A DNA stretch of 64,000 nucleotides from Sphingomonas_O antarctica (GTDB lineage Bacteria; Pseudomonadota; Alphaproteobacteria; Sphingomonadales; Sphingomonadaceae). The notes under the pieces are model-generated. The model did not search any database. It saw only the letters and a list, made by a program, of their open reading frames with translations, and was not told where the DNA came from. The translations under genes were made by a program, and so were the position numbers. The stretch is taken from positions 6,901-70,900 of the forward strand of contig NZ_CBCRXM010000016.1 of assembly GCF_965137005.1 (NCBI RefSeq). Reading direction: 5' to 3'. Of the stretch, positions 8,847 to 16,872 are shown piece by piece (the stretch's first letter is position 1; each line of letters starts with the position of its first letter).

Positions 8847-9320
8847 ATGTTCGACGAATATAATTTTCCAGCCGGCGCTGAGTTCGACGACGCGGCGCCG
8901 ACGCTTCAAACCTTTGTCTACTGCAGCCGTGCCGCCGAGGATATCGACGACGACGCCGTCGGCCGCATCGTGGAGTCAGCGCAACGCCGCAATCTCACCC
9001 GCGGCATTACCGGAGTGCTGGTGTTCGGCAGCGGCGTGTTCTTCCAGTGGATCGAGGGACCGCCCGCCCAGATGAAAAATCTGATTGCAGGCCTGCATGC
9101 CGATCCGCGCCATTACGATATCGTATCGCTGGACCGGAGTGAGGAAAACCGCGAGCGTCTCTATCCGAATTGGGAGATGGAGCGGGTCGAGGCCGATAGC
9201 ATTATCCCGGTGCTGCATGACGCGCTCGAGACTGCCGAGGACGAAAACAACATTGCGGCACTAAAGCGTATTCTCGAGCACATCTCTGCGGGGCCGCTCA
9301 ATTCGCTTGGGCGGACCTGA
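8847..9320 (+). CDS. BLUF-domain blue-light sensor protein
   Basis: 157 residues, a single BLUF (FAD-binding blue-light receptor) domain with a short C-terminal extension. The flavin-contacting residues expected for the family are present: Tyr25 in FVYCSRA, Asn49 in NLTRGITGVL, Gln67 in VFFQWIEGP, and Trp109/Met111 in YPNWEM, matching the W-x-M spacing of AppA. About 20 residues precede the usual BLUF start. No output domain is attached, so it should signal through protein-protein contact, as short BLUF proteins do. It is convergent with fliA (22-base gap) and lies beside the flagellar cluster. A role in light-dependent motility or lifestyle control is inference. Confidence 0.93.
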   Translation: MFDEYNFPAGAEFDDAAPTLQTFVYCSRAAEDIDDDAVGRIVESAQRRNLTRGITGVLVFGSGVFFQWIEGPPAQMKNLIAGLHADPRHYDIVSLDRSEENRERLYPNWEMERVEADSIIPVLHDALETAEDENNIAALKRILEHISAGPLNSLGRT

Positions 9321-9342
9321 TCAGATCAGCCACGGGTGATCT

Positions 9343-10056
9343 CTAGCAGGGCAACGTCAGCTTCTTCTTCAACGCCTTCAGCGCCGCCGCCTTGACCTGG
9401 CACACGCGGGCGGCGGAGACACCCAGCACCTGGCCGATCTCCTCCAGATTCAATTCCTCGCGGAAATAAAGCTGGAGGACCATCTGTTCGCGTTCGCCGA
9501 GCGTGCCGATCGCGGCGCCGAGCATGTGGCGGGTGCGCTGGTCGTCGAGCAGGGTTTCGACGTCCTCGCGGTCGTCGGCGAAGGCGATATTGTCGTCGGC
9601 ATAGACGTCCGACAGGCCGACTTCGTTGACCGGCATCGACGCGTCTACACGCTGGCGCAGTTCGGCGAGAGTGATGCCCAGGTATTCGGCGACCTGTTCG
9701 GACGTCGCGGCGGTGCCGGTTTCGCCTTCGATACATTTGCGCGCGGCGTCGAGTTCGCGGCGGGTGGCAGCGGCGCTGCGCGGTTGCCGCGAGGTGCGGC
9801 GCAGCGCGTCCAGCATCGCGCCCTTGATCCGCGTCGAGGCATAGGTGCTGAAGGCAAAGCCCTGATCTTCGTAGACGCGGCTGGCTTCGACCAGCGCGAC
9901 GAGGCCGATCTGCATCAGATCCTCCAGCTCGATGGCGTTGGAGGCGCGTGCGCTGACGTGCCAGGCCAGCTTGCGGACCAGTTGAAGATTCTGCTCAACC
10001 AGCGATTGGCCATGGCCTTGGGCGAGCCGGCGGCTGCGGGCCACTGCGGTCGTCAT
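9343..10056 (-). CDS. fliA: Flagellar sigma factor FliA (sigma28)
   Basis: 237 residues. Region 2 is clear (ELEDLMQIGLVALVEA and FAFSTYASTRIKGAMLDALR), a region 3 helix follows, and region 4.2 carries a helix-turn-helix (LNLEEIGQVLGVSAARVCQVK). The length matches FliA/WhiG sigma factors. It directs late flagellar genes such as flagellin and is held by FlgM until the hook is built; a FlgM gene lies nearby. The start at 10056 overlaps the flhA stop by four bases (ATGA); a longer frame reading into flhA is spurious. It is the last gene of the sigma54-driven SLT-flhA-fliA operon, so sigma28 sits one tier below sigma54. Confidence 0.95.
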   Translation of the reverse strand: MTTAVARSRRLAQGHGQSLVEQNLQLVRKLAWHVSARASNAIELEDLMQIGLVALVEASRVYEDQGFAFSTYASTRIKGAMLDALRRTSRQPRSAAATRRELDAARKCIEGETGTAATSEQVAEYLGITLAELRQRVDASMPVNEVGLSDVYADDNIAFADDREDVETLLDDQRTRHMLGAAIGTLGEREQMVLQLYFREELNLEEIGQVLGVSAARVCQVKAAALKALKKKLTLPC

Positions 10057-12152
10057 GCAAGTTCTCCAGAGGCGGTATCGGGTGCGGCGAGTGCGGGCAG
10101 GCTTCCGCCGACGACGTGCAGCACGTCGACGCGGCGATGTTCGGGCAGTTCGCTGAACGACAGGACGGGGACGTCGGGCAGGCGGGTCGCCATCAAGCGT
10201 GCGAGCGGGGCGCGGCAATTGGGCGAGGTGACCACTGCGAAGTTGCGCGCGGCGGCCATTTCGGGCTGCACCGCGGCCTCGAGCGCCGCCATCACGCCTT
10301 CGGCCAATTGCGGTTCGAACGGCCAAAGCGCTTCGGGTGCAGCGCGCGCCGATTTGCTGAGCAATTCCTCGAGTTCGCCCGAGAAGGTGACGACCGGTAT
10401 GGGCATCTTGATCGGCGCGAGCGGCTGGACGATCAGCCCGCCGATGCGTTGACGCACCGCCTCGAGCAGCGCGGGCGCGGGCAGGACCATCGGCGCGACC
10501 TCGACCATGGCGTCGGCGATGCGGCGGAAGTCCTTCAGTGGCACGCGTTCGGCGAGCAGCCCGCGGCACAAAGCAGTGATCGCGCCCAGCGAATAGGGCT
10601 GCGGCGTCAGTGCGCCGACCAGCTGTGGCGCGTGGGTTTTCAGCCCTTCGACGAGCGCCTGCGCTTCTTCCAAACCGAACAAGGCAGCGGCGGCGCGATT
10701 GAGGATTTCGTTGAGGTGCGTCGCGATCACCGTTGGCGCGTCCACGACGGTATAGCCCGCGACGATGGCGTCGGTGCGCTGCGACGCGTCGATCCACAAG
10801 GCCGGCAGCCCGAATGTCGGATCGCGGACTTCGCGGCCGGTGACCCCGGGCAGGCAATCGCCCGCGTCGAGCGCGAGCAGATCGTTGGGATAGACATCGT
10901 CTTCGCCGCCGACGATCCCGGCGATGGTCAGGCGATAGGCGTTGCCCGGCAGCGCCAGATTGTCCTTCACCTTGACCATCGGCAGGACGAAACCGAGCTC
11001 GCGCGACAATTGACGGCGCAGGCTGGTGATCCGCCCCATCAACGGCGCGCCCTTGCGATCGTCGATCAGGTCGATCAGCGCATAGCCGACCTCCAGCACG
11101 ATCGGCGATGATTCCGAGACATCGCTCCAGTCGAGTTCGGGCGCCTTGATCTCGGTCGCCTCGACCAACGGCACGGCTTTGGGCTTGGACACACGCCGGG
11201 CGATCCAGGTCGCGACGCCCGCGCCGCCGAACAGCAACAAATGCGGCATGCCCGGGAGGACGCCGAGAAATGCGAGGATGCCCGCGACGGGATACCAGGC
11301 CTTGGCCACGCCGAACTGGCTGGTGATCTGGCCCGACAAATCGAGCGGCGAGCTGACCCGCGTGACGATGGCGGCAGCGGCGATCGACAGGAGGAGTGCT
11401 GGAACCTGCGCGACCAGTGCGTCACCGATCGCCAGCGTTAGATAGGTCTTCGCCGCATCGCCGATCGCCATATTGTGGCTGACGACACCAAGGACGAGAC
11501 CACCCAGGATGTTGACGAACAGGATCAGGATGCCGGCGACGGCGTCGCCCTTCACGAATTTCGACGCACCGTCCATCGAGCCGAAGAAGTCGGCTTCGGT
11601 CGAAACTTCCTGACGCCGCGCCTTGGCTTCGTCGGGGGTGATCAGGCCGGCGTTGAGATCGGCGTCGACCGCCATCTGCTTGCCGGGCAAGGCGTCGAGG
11701 GTGAAGCGCGCCGACACTTCGGACACGCGGCCCGCGCCCTTGGTGATCACGACGATGTTGATGATCATCAGCACCGCGAAGACGAAGATGCCGACGACGT
11801 AATTGCCGCCGATGAGGAATTGGCCGAACGCTTCGATGACGTGACCGGCCGCCGCGCCGCCTTTCTGGCCGTTGACCAGCACGATGCGCGTCGAGGCGAC
11901 GTTGAGCGACAGGCGGAACAGCGTCGCGAACAGCAGGACCGTCGGGAACGCCGAAAAATCGAGCGCGCGCGCCGAATTCAGCGAGATCATCAGAATGACC
12001 AGGCTGAGCATGATGTTGGCGACGAACCCCATGTCGAGCATGAAGGTCGGCACCGGCACGATCATCAGCATGACCAGCATGAGGATGGCGAGGGGCAGGA
12101 CGCCGCCCCTGGCGGCTTCGGCCCACACGCTCTTGTTCACGACATTGTTCAA
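10053..12152 (-). CDS. flhA: Flagellar export gate protein FlhA
   Basis: 699 residues. The N-terminal half is multi-pass (segments such as LAILMLVMLMIVPVPTFML) and contains the FHIPEP-family signature region RFTLDALPGKQMAVDADL with the following cytoplasmic loop (SMDGASKFVKGDA). The C-terminal half is the soluble docking domain of the type III export gate. It is standard length for FlhA. It overlaps the upstream SLT gene and the downstream fliA by four bases each, so all three are one translationally coupled unit. It works with FlhB, FliP, FliQ and FliR, all encoded further along in this window. Confidence 0.97.
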   Translation of the reverse strand: MNNVVNKSVWAEAARGGVLPLAILMLVMLMIVPVPTFMLDMGFVANIMLSLVILMISLNSARALDFSAFPTVLLFATLFRLSLNVASTRIVLVNGQKGGAAAGHVIEAFGQFLIGGNYVVGIFVFAVLMIINIVVITKGAGRVSEVSARFTLDALPGKQMAVDADLNAGLITPDEAKARRQEVSTEADFFGSMDGASKFVKGDAVAGILILFVNILGGLVLGVVSHNMAIGDAAKTYLTLAIGDALVAQVPALLLSIAAAAIVTRVSSPLDLSGQITSQFGVAKAWYPVAGILAFLGVLPGMPHLLLFGGAGVATWIARRVSKPKAVPLVEATEIKAPELDWSDVSESSPIVLEVGYALIDLIDDRKGAPLMGRITSLRRQLSRELGFVLPMVKVKDNLALPGNAYRLTIAGIVGGEDDVYPNDLLALDAGDCLPGVTGREVRDPTFGLPALWIDASQRTDAIVAGYTVVDAPTVIATHLNEILNRAAAALFGLEEAQALVEGLKTHAPQLVGALTPQPYSLGAITALCRGLLAERVPLKDFRRIADAMVEVAPMVLPAPALLEAVRQRIGGLIVQPLAPIKMPIPVVTFSGELEELLSKSARAAPEALWPFEPQLAEGVMAALEAAVQPEMAAARNFAVVTSPNCRAPLARLMATRLPDVPVLSFSELPEHRRVDVLHVVGGSLPALAAPDTASGELA

Positions 12153-12904
12153 GGCAGGTTACTCAATTTGGCGTAGCTCGCCTGGGCGAAGGCGAGCGAC
12201 AAATGGCCGGGCATGCGTTCGAAGTTCGCCAGCTCCATCGGTCGGTCGGTGTTGCTCGACGCCGCCTGCGTCGTGCTGACCTGCGTGCGGAGCGGAATCA
12301 GCGTCGGAGCGGCAGCAGCATTGGCCGCGCCCATTCGTGCTGCGAACAGGTCACGGATTTCACCGACGCTGCGTGGCGTGCCGTTGTCGGTGTAGAAGAT
12401 CGCGCGGTTCGACGCGGCGGCCTGGGGCAGCAACGGTGCTGCCGCGGTTGAGGGATCGGCGCTGTACGCTTGCAAGAACTTCGTCGCGCCCGCCGCGCCG
12501 AGGAAGTGGGCGAGATACAGATCGACGGGTTCAGGCTCGCGGCCAAGCGCGCCCTCGAGCGCTGAGCGATTGTCCGCCGCCAGCTCACCCGCCATCGCCG
12601 CCGACGCTTCGGGTTCGAAACGCAGCGCATCGACCGCCGCCAGATCCTGTTGCGAAGCGACGGCGTTGGCGGCCCAGCCGAGGCCGTGTTCGGCGCCATG
12701 CTGTAAAACCGTATTGCGCCAGGTGTTTTTCGTGAACTGGAACAGGCCCGACGCACTCGACGTCTTGGCCTGTGCGGTGGGGTTCATCCCGCTTTCGAGA
12801 TGGGCCTGTTTATAGAGATAGTCGAAATCGACGCCCGAGCGCTCGGCGGCCTTGGCAATGGCCCGCTCTACCCGTGTTCCTGAAACTGAATCGATCGCCG
12901 CCAT
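12149..12904 (-). CDS. Flagellar lytic transglycosylase (SLT domain, SltF-like)
   Basis: 251 residues. A SLT-type lytic transglycosylase domain occupies roughly residues 20-160, with the catalytic Glu37 in AHLESGMNP, followed by SSASGLFQFTKNTW. It should open the peptidoglycan for rod passage and supply the activity missing from the short FlgJ encoded at 19383-19673, as in the separate SltF of Rhodobacter. No clear signal peptide is visible, so it may be exported by the flagellar machinery. The ATG at 12904 is preferred over an upstream TTG at 12955 because that TTG lies inside a perfect sigma54 promoter. It is the first gene of the SLT-flhA-fliA operon. The last ~90 residues are unlike the SLT core and could be the rod- or FlgJ-binding part. 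Confidence 0.88.
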   Translation of the reverse strand: MAAIDSVSGTRVERAIAKAAERSGVDFDYLYKQAHLESGMNPTAQAKTSSASGLFQFTKNTWRNTVLQHGAEHGLGWAANAVASQQDLAAVDALRFEPEASAAMAGELAADNRSALEGALGREPEPVDLYLAHFLGAAGATKFLQAYSADPSTAAAPLLPQAAASNRAIFYTDNGTPRSVGEIRDLFAARMGAANAAAAPTLIPLRTQVSTTQAASSNTDRPMELANFERMPGHLSLAFAQASYAKLSNLP

Positions 12905-12938
12905 GCTTGCCGTCGCACCCTTTGCTCGAGGGGCATGC

Positions 12939-12954
12939 AGCAAGGGCCGTGCCA
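12939..12954 (-). promoter_or_regulatory. Sigma54 promoter for SLT-flhA-fliA
   Basis: Read on the minus strand, positions 12954 to 12939 give TGGCAC GGCCC TTGCT, an exact match to the sigma54 -24/-12 consensus TGGCAC-N5-TTGCW. Transcription would begin near 12928, leaving a leader of about 24 bases before the ATG at 12904. It overlaps the stop codon region of the upstream flgN-like gene. Confidence 0.9.
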
Positions 12955-12955
12955 A

Positions 12956-13294
12956 TTAGGCTGTGACCAGGCGCATCCGCATCGCCGAGGGGCGTTCGTA
13001 GGTGTTGGCGGCGCGGGCATCGCCGCGCATTGCCGCGAGGCCACGCTGACGTTCGCGGGTGGCGTTGCCCAGATAATTGACGCGCATCCTGGCGGCATCG
13101 CATTGGCGCAGCGCGAATTCGGCCTGGTCACGGCGCGAGGGACGCATGTTCCACGCAGGGTCGGCGCGCATCGCGGTCAACGCGGACGCAAGGGCTGCAG
13201 TTGCGACCTCGACACCCGACACATCGCCGCGGTCGAGCGCTTCGATCAATTGAGCCTGCGCCGCGATCACCGCGTCCATCGCCATATCAGCCAT
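12956..13294 (-). CDS. FlgN-like flagellar protein (putative export chaperone)
   Basis: 112 residues, alpha-helical and Ala-rich with no membrane segment. I assign it as FlgN-like mainly because it is the gene directly after flgM (8-base overlap) in the flgA-flgM operon, where FlgN, the FlgK/FlgL chaperone, normally sits; size and helical content agree. Sequence identity to FlgN is not obvious by eye. The ATG at 13294 is chosen because of the overlap with the flgM stop and because the longer frame enters flgM. It could alternatively be an unrelated small flagellar accessory protein. Confidence 0.55.
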   Translation of the reverse strand: MADMAMDAVIAAQAQLIEALDRGDVSGVEVATAALASALTAMRADPAWNMRPSRRDQAEFALRQCDAARMRVNYLGNATRERQRGLAAMRGDARAANTYERPSAMRMRLVTA

Positions 13295-13559
13295 GCGCCT
13301 GATCCTGCATCGGGTAATCCTGCATCGCGCGGGCGATCGATTGCGCGTCGATCCTGTAGCTGCCGTTGCCAATCGCCTGGCGCAGTTGCGCGACCCGATA
13401 GTGATCGACCGGCATCGGCTGATCGGCGAGGGAGCGTGCCGTGGCGAGAACCTCGCTATGCCCGACGGCTTTGCTGCCTGTCGGGATCGTGGCGACGCCT
13501 TTCACTGGCGCGGCGGAAGCGCGCCGGACGGCTGGACTCCCTTCGATCCTTTCGATCAT
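13287..13559 (-). CDS. flgM: Anti-sigma28 factor FlgM
   Basis: 90 residues, mostly disordered at the N-terminus, with the conserved C-terminal sigma28-binding helices: RVAQLRQAIGNGSYRIDAQ followed by SIARAMQDY. It binds FliA in the cytosol and is secreted through the hook-basal body when the hook is finished, releasing late gene expression. It lies 77 bases after flgA on the same strand, so it is probably transcribed from the flgA sigma54 promoter. It overlaps the flgN-like gene by eight bases. Confidence 0.9.
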   Translation of the reverse strand: MIERIEGSPAVRRASAAPVKGVATIPTGSKAVGHSEVLATARSLADQPMPVDHYRVAQLRQAIGNGSYRIDAQSIARAMQDYPMQDQAHG

Positions 13560-13636
13560 CGCGCTGCTCCCGAAACTTGCATGCTGCCGGAAAGCCGACA
13601 GTCATGGCAGTGTTTACGGAAGCGCGGCGAAAAGCT

Positions 13637-14107
13637 TTAGCCCTTAAGAGACGCGGTCCCGGGGCCGGTCACGCGCACAGTGACGGGCGTACCGGTTGTC
13701 GATGTTTTGACACGCACGGTGCCGCCTTCGCGCCCGTCGTCCAGCGCGATGCCCGATCCGGTGATGTCGAAGCCCTGCCCTTCGATGGTCACTGTTACTT
13801 CGTCGCCGCGGCGAATGGCCAGCGGCGCATTGATCTGTGCCGCCTGCGACACGCGCAAGGCGATCCGCCAGCCATCGACGCCACAGCGCACGCTGGGCGC
13901 GTAACCGTCAGCGGTGATCGAAATCGGCTGAGTGCAAGCCTTTAGCCGCAAGCGCCGGTCGATCGGTTCGGCGCGGCCACCCGTCGCATCGGCAACCTGC
14001 CGGTCGAGCGCGTCGAGATCCTGGAAGCTGCCTGCGGGTATCGGCTGTGCCTGGACCGGGGGGACCAGGGCGATCGCAAGGGCGAGAGCGGGGATTGGCA
14101 GGCGCAT
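13637..14107 (-). CDS. flgA: P-ring assembly chaperone FlgA
   Basis: 156 residues with a signal peptide (MRLPIPALALAIALVPPVQAQ), so periplasmic. The C-terminal SAF-like domain is visible (IRRGDEVTVTIEGQGFDITGSG and KTSTTGTPVTVRVTG). It assists FlgI P-ring formation. The start is set at 14107 because it gives the signal peptide and has an AAGGAG ribosome-binding site eight bases upstream; the longer reading frame would cross the promoter region. It is short for FlgA, holding little more than the C-terminal domain, as often in alphaproteobacteria. A sigma54 promoter lies 28 bases upstream of the start. Confidence 0.93.
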   Translation of the reverse strand: MRLPIPALALAIALVPPVQAQPIPAGSFQDLDALDRQVADATGGRAEPIDRRLRLKACTQPISITADGYAPSVRCGVDGWRIALRVSQAAQINAPLAIRRGDEVTVTIEGQGFDITGSGIALDDGREGGTVRVKTSTTGTPVTVRVTGPGTASLKG

Positions 14108-14134
14108 GTCGAAACTCCTTCTCCCCATCCGGAC

Positions 14135-14150
14135 AGCAAAGTCCGTGCCA
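14135..14150 (-). promoter_or_regulatory. Sigma54 promoter for flgA-flgM-flgN-like
   Basis: The minus strand from 14150 to 14135 reads TGGCAC GGACT TTGCT, an exact consensus sigma54 promoter. Predicted transcription start is near 14124, 17 bases before flgA. It faces away from an equally perfect promoter for flgB with only ten bases between them. Confidence 0.92.
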
Positions 14151-14160
14151 GCATGCGGTT

Positions 14161-14176
14161 TGGCACGAACTTTGCT
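14161..14176 (+). promoter_or_regulatory. Sigma54 promoter for the flgB-flgL operon
   Basis: The plus strand reads TGGCAC GAACT TTGCT, an exact match to the sigma54 consensus. The predicted start of transcription is near 14187, leaving about 29 bases of leader with a GGAG at 14204 before the flgB ATG at 14216. With the flgA promoter it forms an inverted pair spanning 14135-14176. Confidence 0.93.
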
Positions 14177-14215
14177 GCAACCGTGCTGACAACACCTCCG
14201 CGTGGAGCCGATACG

Positions 14216-14554
14216 ATGAGCAACGACCCCCTGTTCGGACTGCATGGCCAGGCACTGGAACTGCGCGCGCAGCGCATGTCGATGATCGCGTCGAACATCG
14301 CGAATGCGGCTACCCCGGGCTACAAAGCGCGCGACCTGGACTTCGGACAGGCGCTCGACGCGGCCCAGCGCGGCGCGGACACCAATGCGGCGATGAAATA
14401 TCGCACGCCGCTGCAGGCGTCGCTCGACGGCAATACGGTCGAGATTTCGAGCGAGCAGACCGCCTTTGCCGAAAATGCGGTCCAGTATCGCACCACGCTT
14501 TCATTCCTCAACGCGCGGATCGCCACGGTCCAGCGCGCGCTGAAGGGAGAATAG
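14216..14554 (+). CDS. flgB: Flagellar proximal rod protein FlgB
   Basis: 112 residues with the typical N-terminal rod signature (ASNIANAATPGYKARDLDF) and a C-terminal helix ending FLNARIATVQRAL. Short, single-module rod proteins of this size are normal for FlgB. It is exported through the flagellar apparatus to form the proximal rod. The ATG at 14216 is preceded by GTGGAG and sits about 29 bases after the predicted sigma54 transcript start; a longer frame upstream would overlap the promoter. First gene of flgBCDEFGHIJKL. Confidence 0.95.
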   Translation: MSNDPLFGLHGQALELRAQRMSMIASNIANAATPGYKARDLDFGQALDAAQRGADTNAAMKYRTPLQASLDGNTVEISSEQTAFAENAVQYRTTLSFLNARIATVQRALKGE

Positions 14555-14556
14555 CT

Positions 14557-14958
14557 ATGGCCGGCATGTCGCTGTTCGATATCAGCGGGCGCGCGATGCA
14601 GGCGCAGTTGGTGCGCCTCAACACAACCGCGTCGAATCTGGCCAACGCCAACGCGGTCACGGGCAGCGAAGCCAGCGCCTACCGCTCGATGAAGCCGGTG
14701 TTCCGCACGGTGATGGACGGTCAGGGCGGCGCGACCGTCGCGGTTGATCGTATCGACACGTCGACGATGACCCCGACCAAGCGCCATGAACCCGGCCACC
14801 CGCTGGCCGACGGCAATGGCGACGTGTGGGAAGCCGCCGTCGACCAGACGCAGGAGATGGTCGAGATGATCGAGACCAGCCGCCAGTATCAGAACAACGT
14901 CCAGGTTCTGCAGACCGCGAAATCGCTGATGCTGGACACATTGAGGATTGGGCAATGA
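14557..14958 (+). CDS. flgC: Flagellar proximal rod protein FlgC
   Basis: 133 residues, the usual FlgC length. N-terminal NTTASNLANANAVTGSEA replaces the usual ANAxTTG pattern, and the C-terminus (MVEMIETSRQYQNNVQVLQTA) is the conserved rod/hook helix with the SRxYxxNVxxLxxAK form. It starts two bases after the flgB stop, with GGGAGA as the ribosome-binding site, and overlaps flgD by four bases. Confidence 0.95.
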   Translation: MAGMSLFDISGRAMQAQLVRLNTTASNLANANAVTGSEASAYRSMKPVFRTVMDGQGGATVAVDRIDTSTMTPTKRHEPGHPLADGNGDVWEAAVDQTQEMVEMIETSRQYQNNVQVLQTAKSLMLDTLRIGQ

Positions 14959-15272
14959 CCGACGCCATCACGAATAATACGAGCAATATCTACGACAACA
15001 CAGCGAGCGCATTGTCGTCCAAGACGCTGGGGTCGACCGACTTCCTGCGCCTGATGACCGAACAGCTGAAGCAACAGGATCCGTTCGAGGCGCACGACAA
15101 CAGCCAGATGATCGCGCAGATGGCGCAGATCACGGCGTCGTCGGCAACGACCGAGATGGGTCAGACGCTGAAGAGCATCTCGACCCAGCTGGGCACCCAG
15201 ACCGACCTGCTGAAACAGATCCTGACCACCAGCACTGCGGCCCAAACCGCCGCTGCTCAGCCCGCCGCTTAA
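14955..15272 (+). CDS. flgD: Flagellar hook scaffold FlgD, N-terminal domain only
   Basis: 105 residues. The conserved FlgD N-terminal block is present (LGSTDFLRLMTEQLKQQDP, then MIAQMAQITASSATTEM), the part needed for export and hook capping. The Ig-like/tudor C-terminal domain, which makes most FlgD proteins over 200 residues long, is absent: after a Gln/Thr-rich helix the protein simply ends in an Ala-rich tail and a clean TAA followed by the flgE ribosome-binding site. No frameshifted remainder is visible before flgE. The start overlaps flgC as ATGA. Confidence 0.9.
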   Translation: MTDAITNNTSNIYDNTASALSSKTLGSTDFLRLMTEQLKQQDPFEAHDNSQMIAQMAQITASSATTEMGQTLKSISTQLGTQTDLLKQILTTSTAAQTAAAQPAA

Positions 15273-15284
15273 GGAGCCGCCGCC

Positions 15285-16115
15285 ATGTCCTATTATAATT
15301 CGCTGTCGGGTCTCCGCGCCGCGCAGACCGACTTGTCGGTGATCTCGAACAACATTGCCAACGTCGGCTCGGTCGGCTTCAAGAAGAGCCGCGCCGAGTT
15401 CGGCGACATCTTTTCGAGCTCACCGACGCAGACGACCAAGATGATCGCGGGCCAGGGCACCAAGCTGCTCGGCATCCAGCAGCAGTTTACGCAAGGCACG
15501 CTGGAGACGACCGACAAGACGCTCGACCTGGGCATCACCGGTGAGGGGTTTTTCGTCGTGAAGGGCCAGGCGCCGCGCAGCGATGTCACCTATACGCGTG
15601 CGGGTAATTTCTCGGTCGATACCAACCGCCATGTCGTGGATTCGATCGGCAGCCGCGTGCAGTTGCTGCCCGTCGATGCGAACGGCACTGTCACCGGCAC
15701 GTCGCTCAGCGATATGGTGGATTTCGACTTGCCGTCGGCGTCGCCGACCAATGCCAACGCGGCGCTGGTGAACGTGTCGATCGGTGAAGACGGCCTGGTC
15801 ACGGCGACCTTTGCCGACGGCTCCGATTCCAAGCTGGGCAAGGTCGCGATGGCAAGCTTCACCGCGATCGAGGGACTGCGCCCGGTGGGTGACTCGCACT
15901 GGCAATCGACCGGCGACAGCGGCGCGGCGGCGATCAATTCGGCGACCAACGGTCCGCTCGGTTCGATCCAGTCGGGCGCGCTGGAACATGCCAATGTCGA
16001 TATCACCGAAGAGCTCGTCTCGCTGATTTCCGCACAACGCAATTTCCAGGCGAACGCCAAGGCGATCGAGACCGCGTCGACCATGACTCAAACCATCTTC
16101 AACATTCACGGCTGA
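15285..16115 (+). CDS. flgE: Flagellar hook protein FlgE
   Basis: 276 residues with N-terminal SVISNNIANVGSVGFKKSRAE, characteristic of FlgE, and C-terminal ELVSLISAQRNFQANAKAI. It is much shorter than the roughly 400-residue enteric hook protein because the outer D2-type insertion is reduced. A strong AAGGAG lies eight bases before the ATG. Followed two bases later by flgF. Confidence 0.93.
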   Translation: MSYYNSLSGLRAAQTDLSVISNNIANVGSVGFKKSRAEFGDIFSSSPTQTTKMIAGQGTKLLGIQQQFTQGTLETTDKTLDLGITGEGFFVVKGQAPRSDVTYTRAGNFSVDTNRHVVDSIGSRVQLLPVDANGTVTGTSLSDMVDFDLPSASPTNANAALVNVSIGEDGLVTATFADGSDSKLGKVAMASFTAIEGLRPVGDSHWQSTGDSGAAAINSATNGPLGSIQSGALEHANVDITEELVSLISAQRNFQANAKAIETASTMTQTIFNIHG

Positions 16116-16117
16116 TC

Positions 16118-16861
16118 ATGGACCGGCTGATCTATGCGAGTTTGGCGGCGATGCGCGGCAGTATGGCGCGCCAGACCGCCATCGCCAACAATCTGGCCAA
16201 TGCCAACACGCCCGGATTCCGCGGCGAGTTGGCCAATGCCCAGTCGGTCTGGCTCAACAATCCACAATCCTTGCCGCATGCGACGGTCAGCGAACAAGTG
16301 ATCTCCGCCAACATGGCGCAGGGCACGATCAACAAGACCGGTCGTTCGCTCGACGTCGCGATGGAAGGCGACAGTATGCTCGTCGTGCAGAGCGAGGACG
16401 GCGAAGAGGCCTATACCCGCCGTGGCGATTTGCAGGTGTCGTCGACCGGCCTGTTGACGACCGGCGACGGGCGGCCCGTCATGGGCTCGGGCGGTCCGAT
16501 CACCTTACCCCCTGCCGACAGCGTCAGCATTGCCGCCAACGGCGCGATCCTGGTCGTGCCGCAGGGCGGCGACGCATCGCAGCCTCAGGAAGTCGACAAG
16601 CTGCGCGTGGTTTCGACCAAGGGCAGCGATGTCGTGAAACAGCTCGACGGGCTGTTCGGCGTGCGCGGCGGCGGTTCGCTGCCCGACGATCCCGACGCCC
16701 GCGTGCAATCGGGCGCACTCGAAGGATCGAACGTCACTGCCAGCGATGCCCTGGTCCAGATGATCGAGGCCAGCCGCCAATGGGATGTCCAGCTCAAGAT
16801 GATCGGGGATGCGCGCGAAAATGATCGCGCCGCCACCGAGCTCATGAGCATGCCGCAATAG
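16118..16861 (+). CDS. flgF: Flagellar proximal rod protein FlgF
   Basis: 247 residues, the usual FlgF size. N-terminal AIANNLANANTPGFRGELA, a central GDSMLVVQSEDGEEAYTR block, and C-terminal LVQMIEASRQWDVQLKMI mark it as a rod protein. Its position between flgE and flgG supports FlgF over FlgG. It is exported to form the rod. Confidence 0.94.
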   Translation: MDRLIYASLAAMRGSMARQTAIANNLANANTPGFRGELANAQSVWLNNPQSLPHATVSEQVISANMAQGTINKTGRSLDVAMEGDSMLVVQSEDGEEAYTRRGDLQVSSTGLLTTGDGRPVMGSGGPITLPPADSVSIAANGAILVVPQGGDASQPQEVDKLRVVSTKGSDVVKQLDGLFGVRGGGSLPDDPDARVQSGALEGSNVTASDALVQMIEASRQWDVQLKMIGDARENDRAATELMSMPQ

Positions 16862-16872
16862 GAGTGATATGA

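Noticed and set aside
12905..12955. TTG start at 12955 for the transglycosylase
   Set aside because: It falls inside the exact sigma54 promoter; see the promoter and SLT entries.
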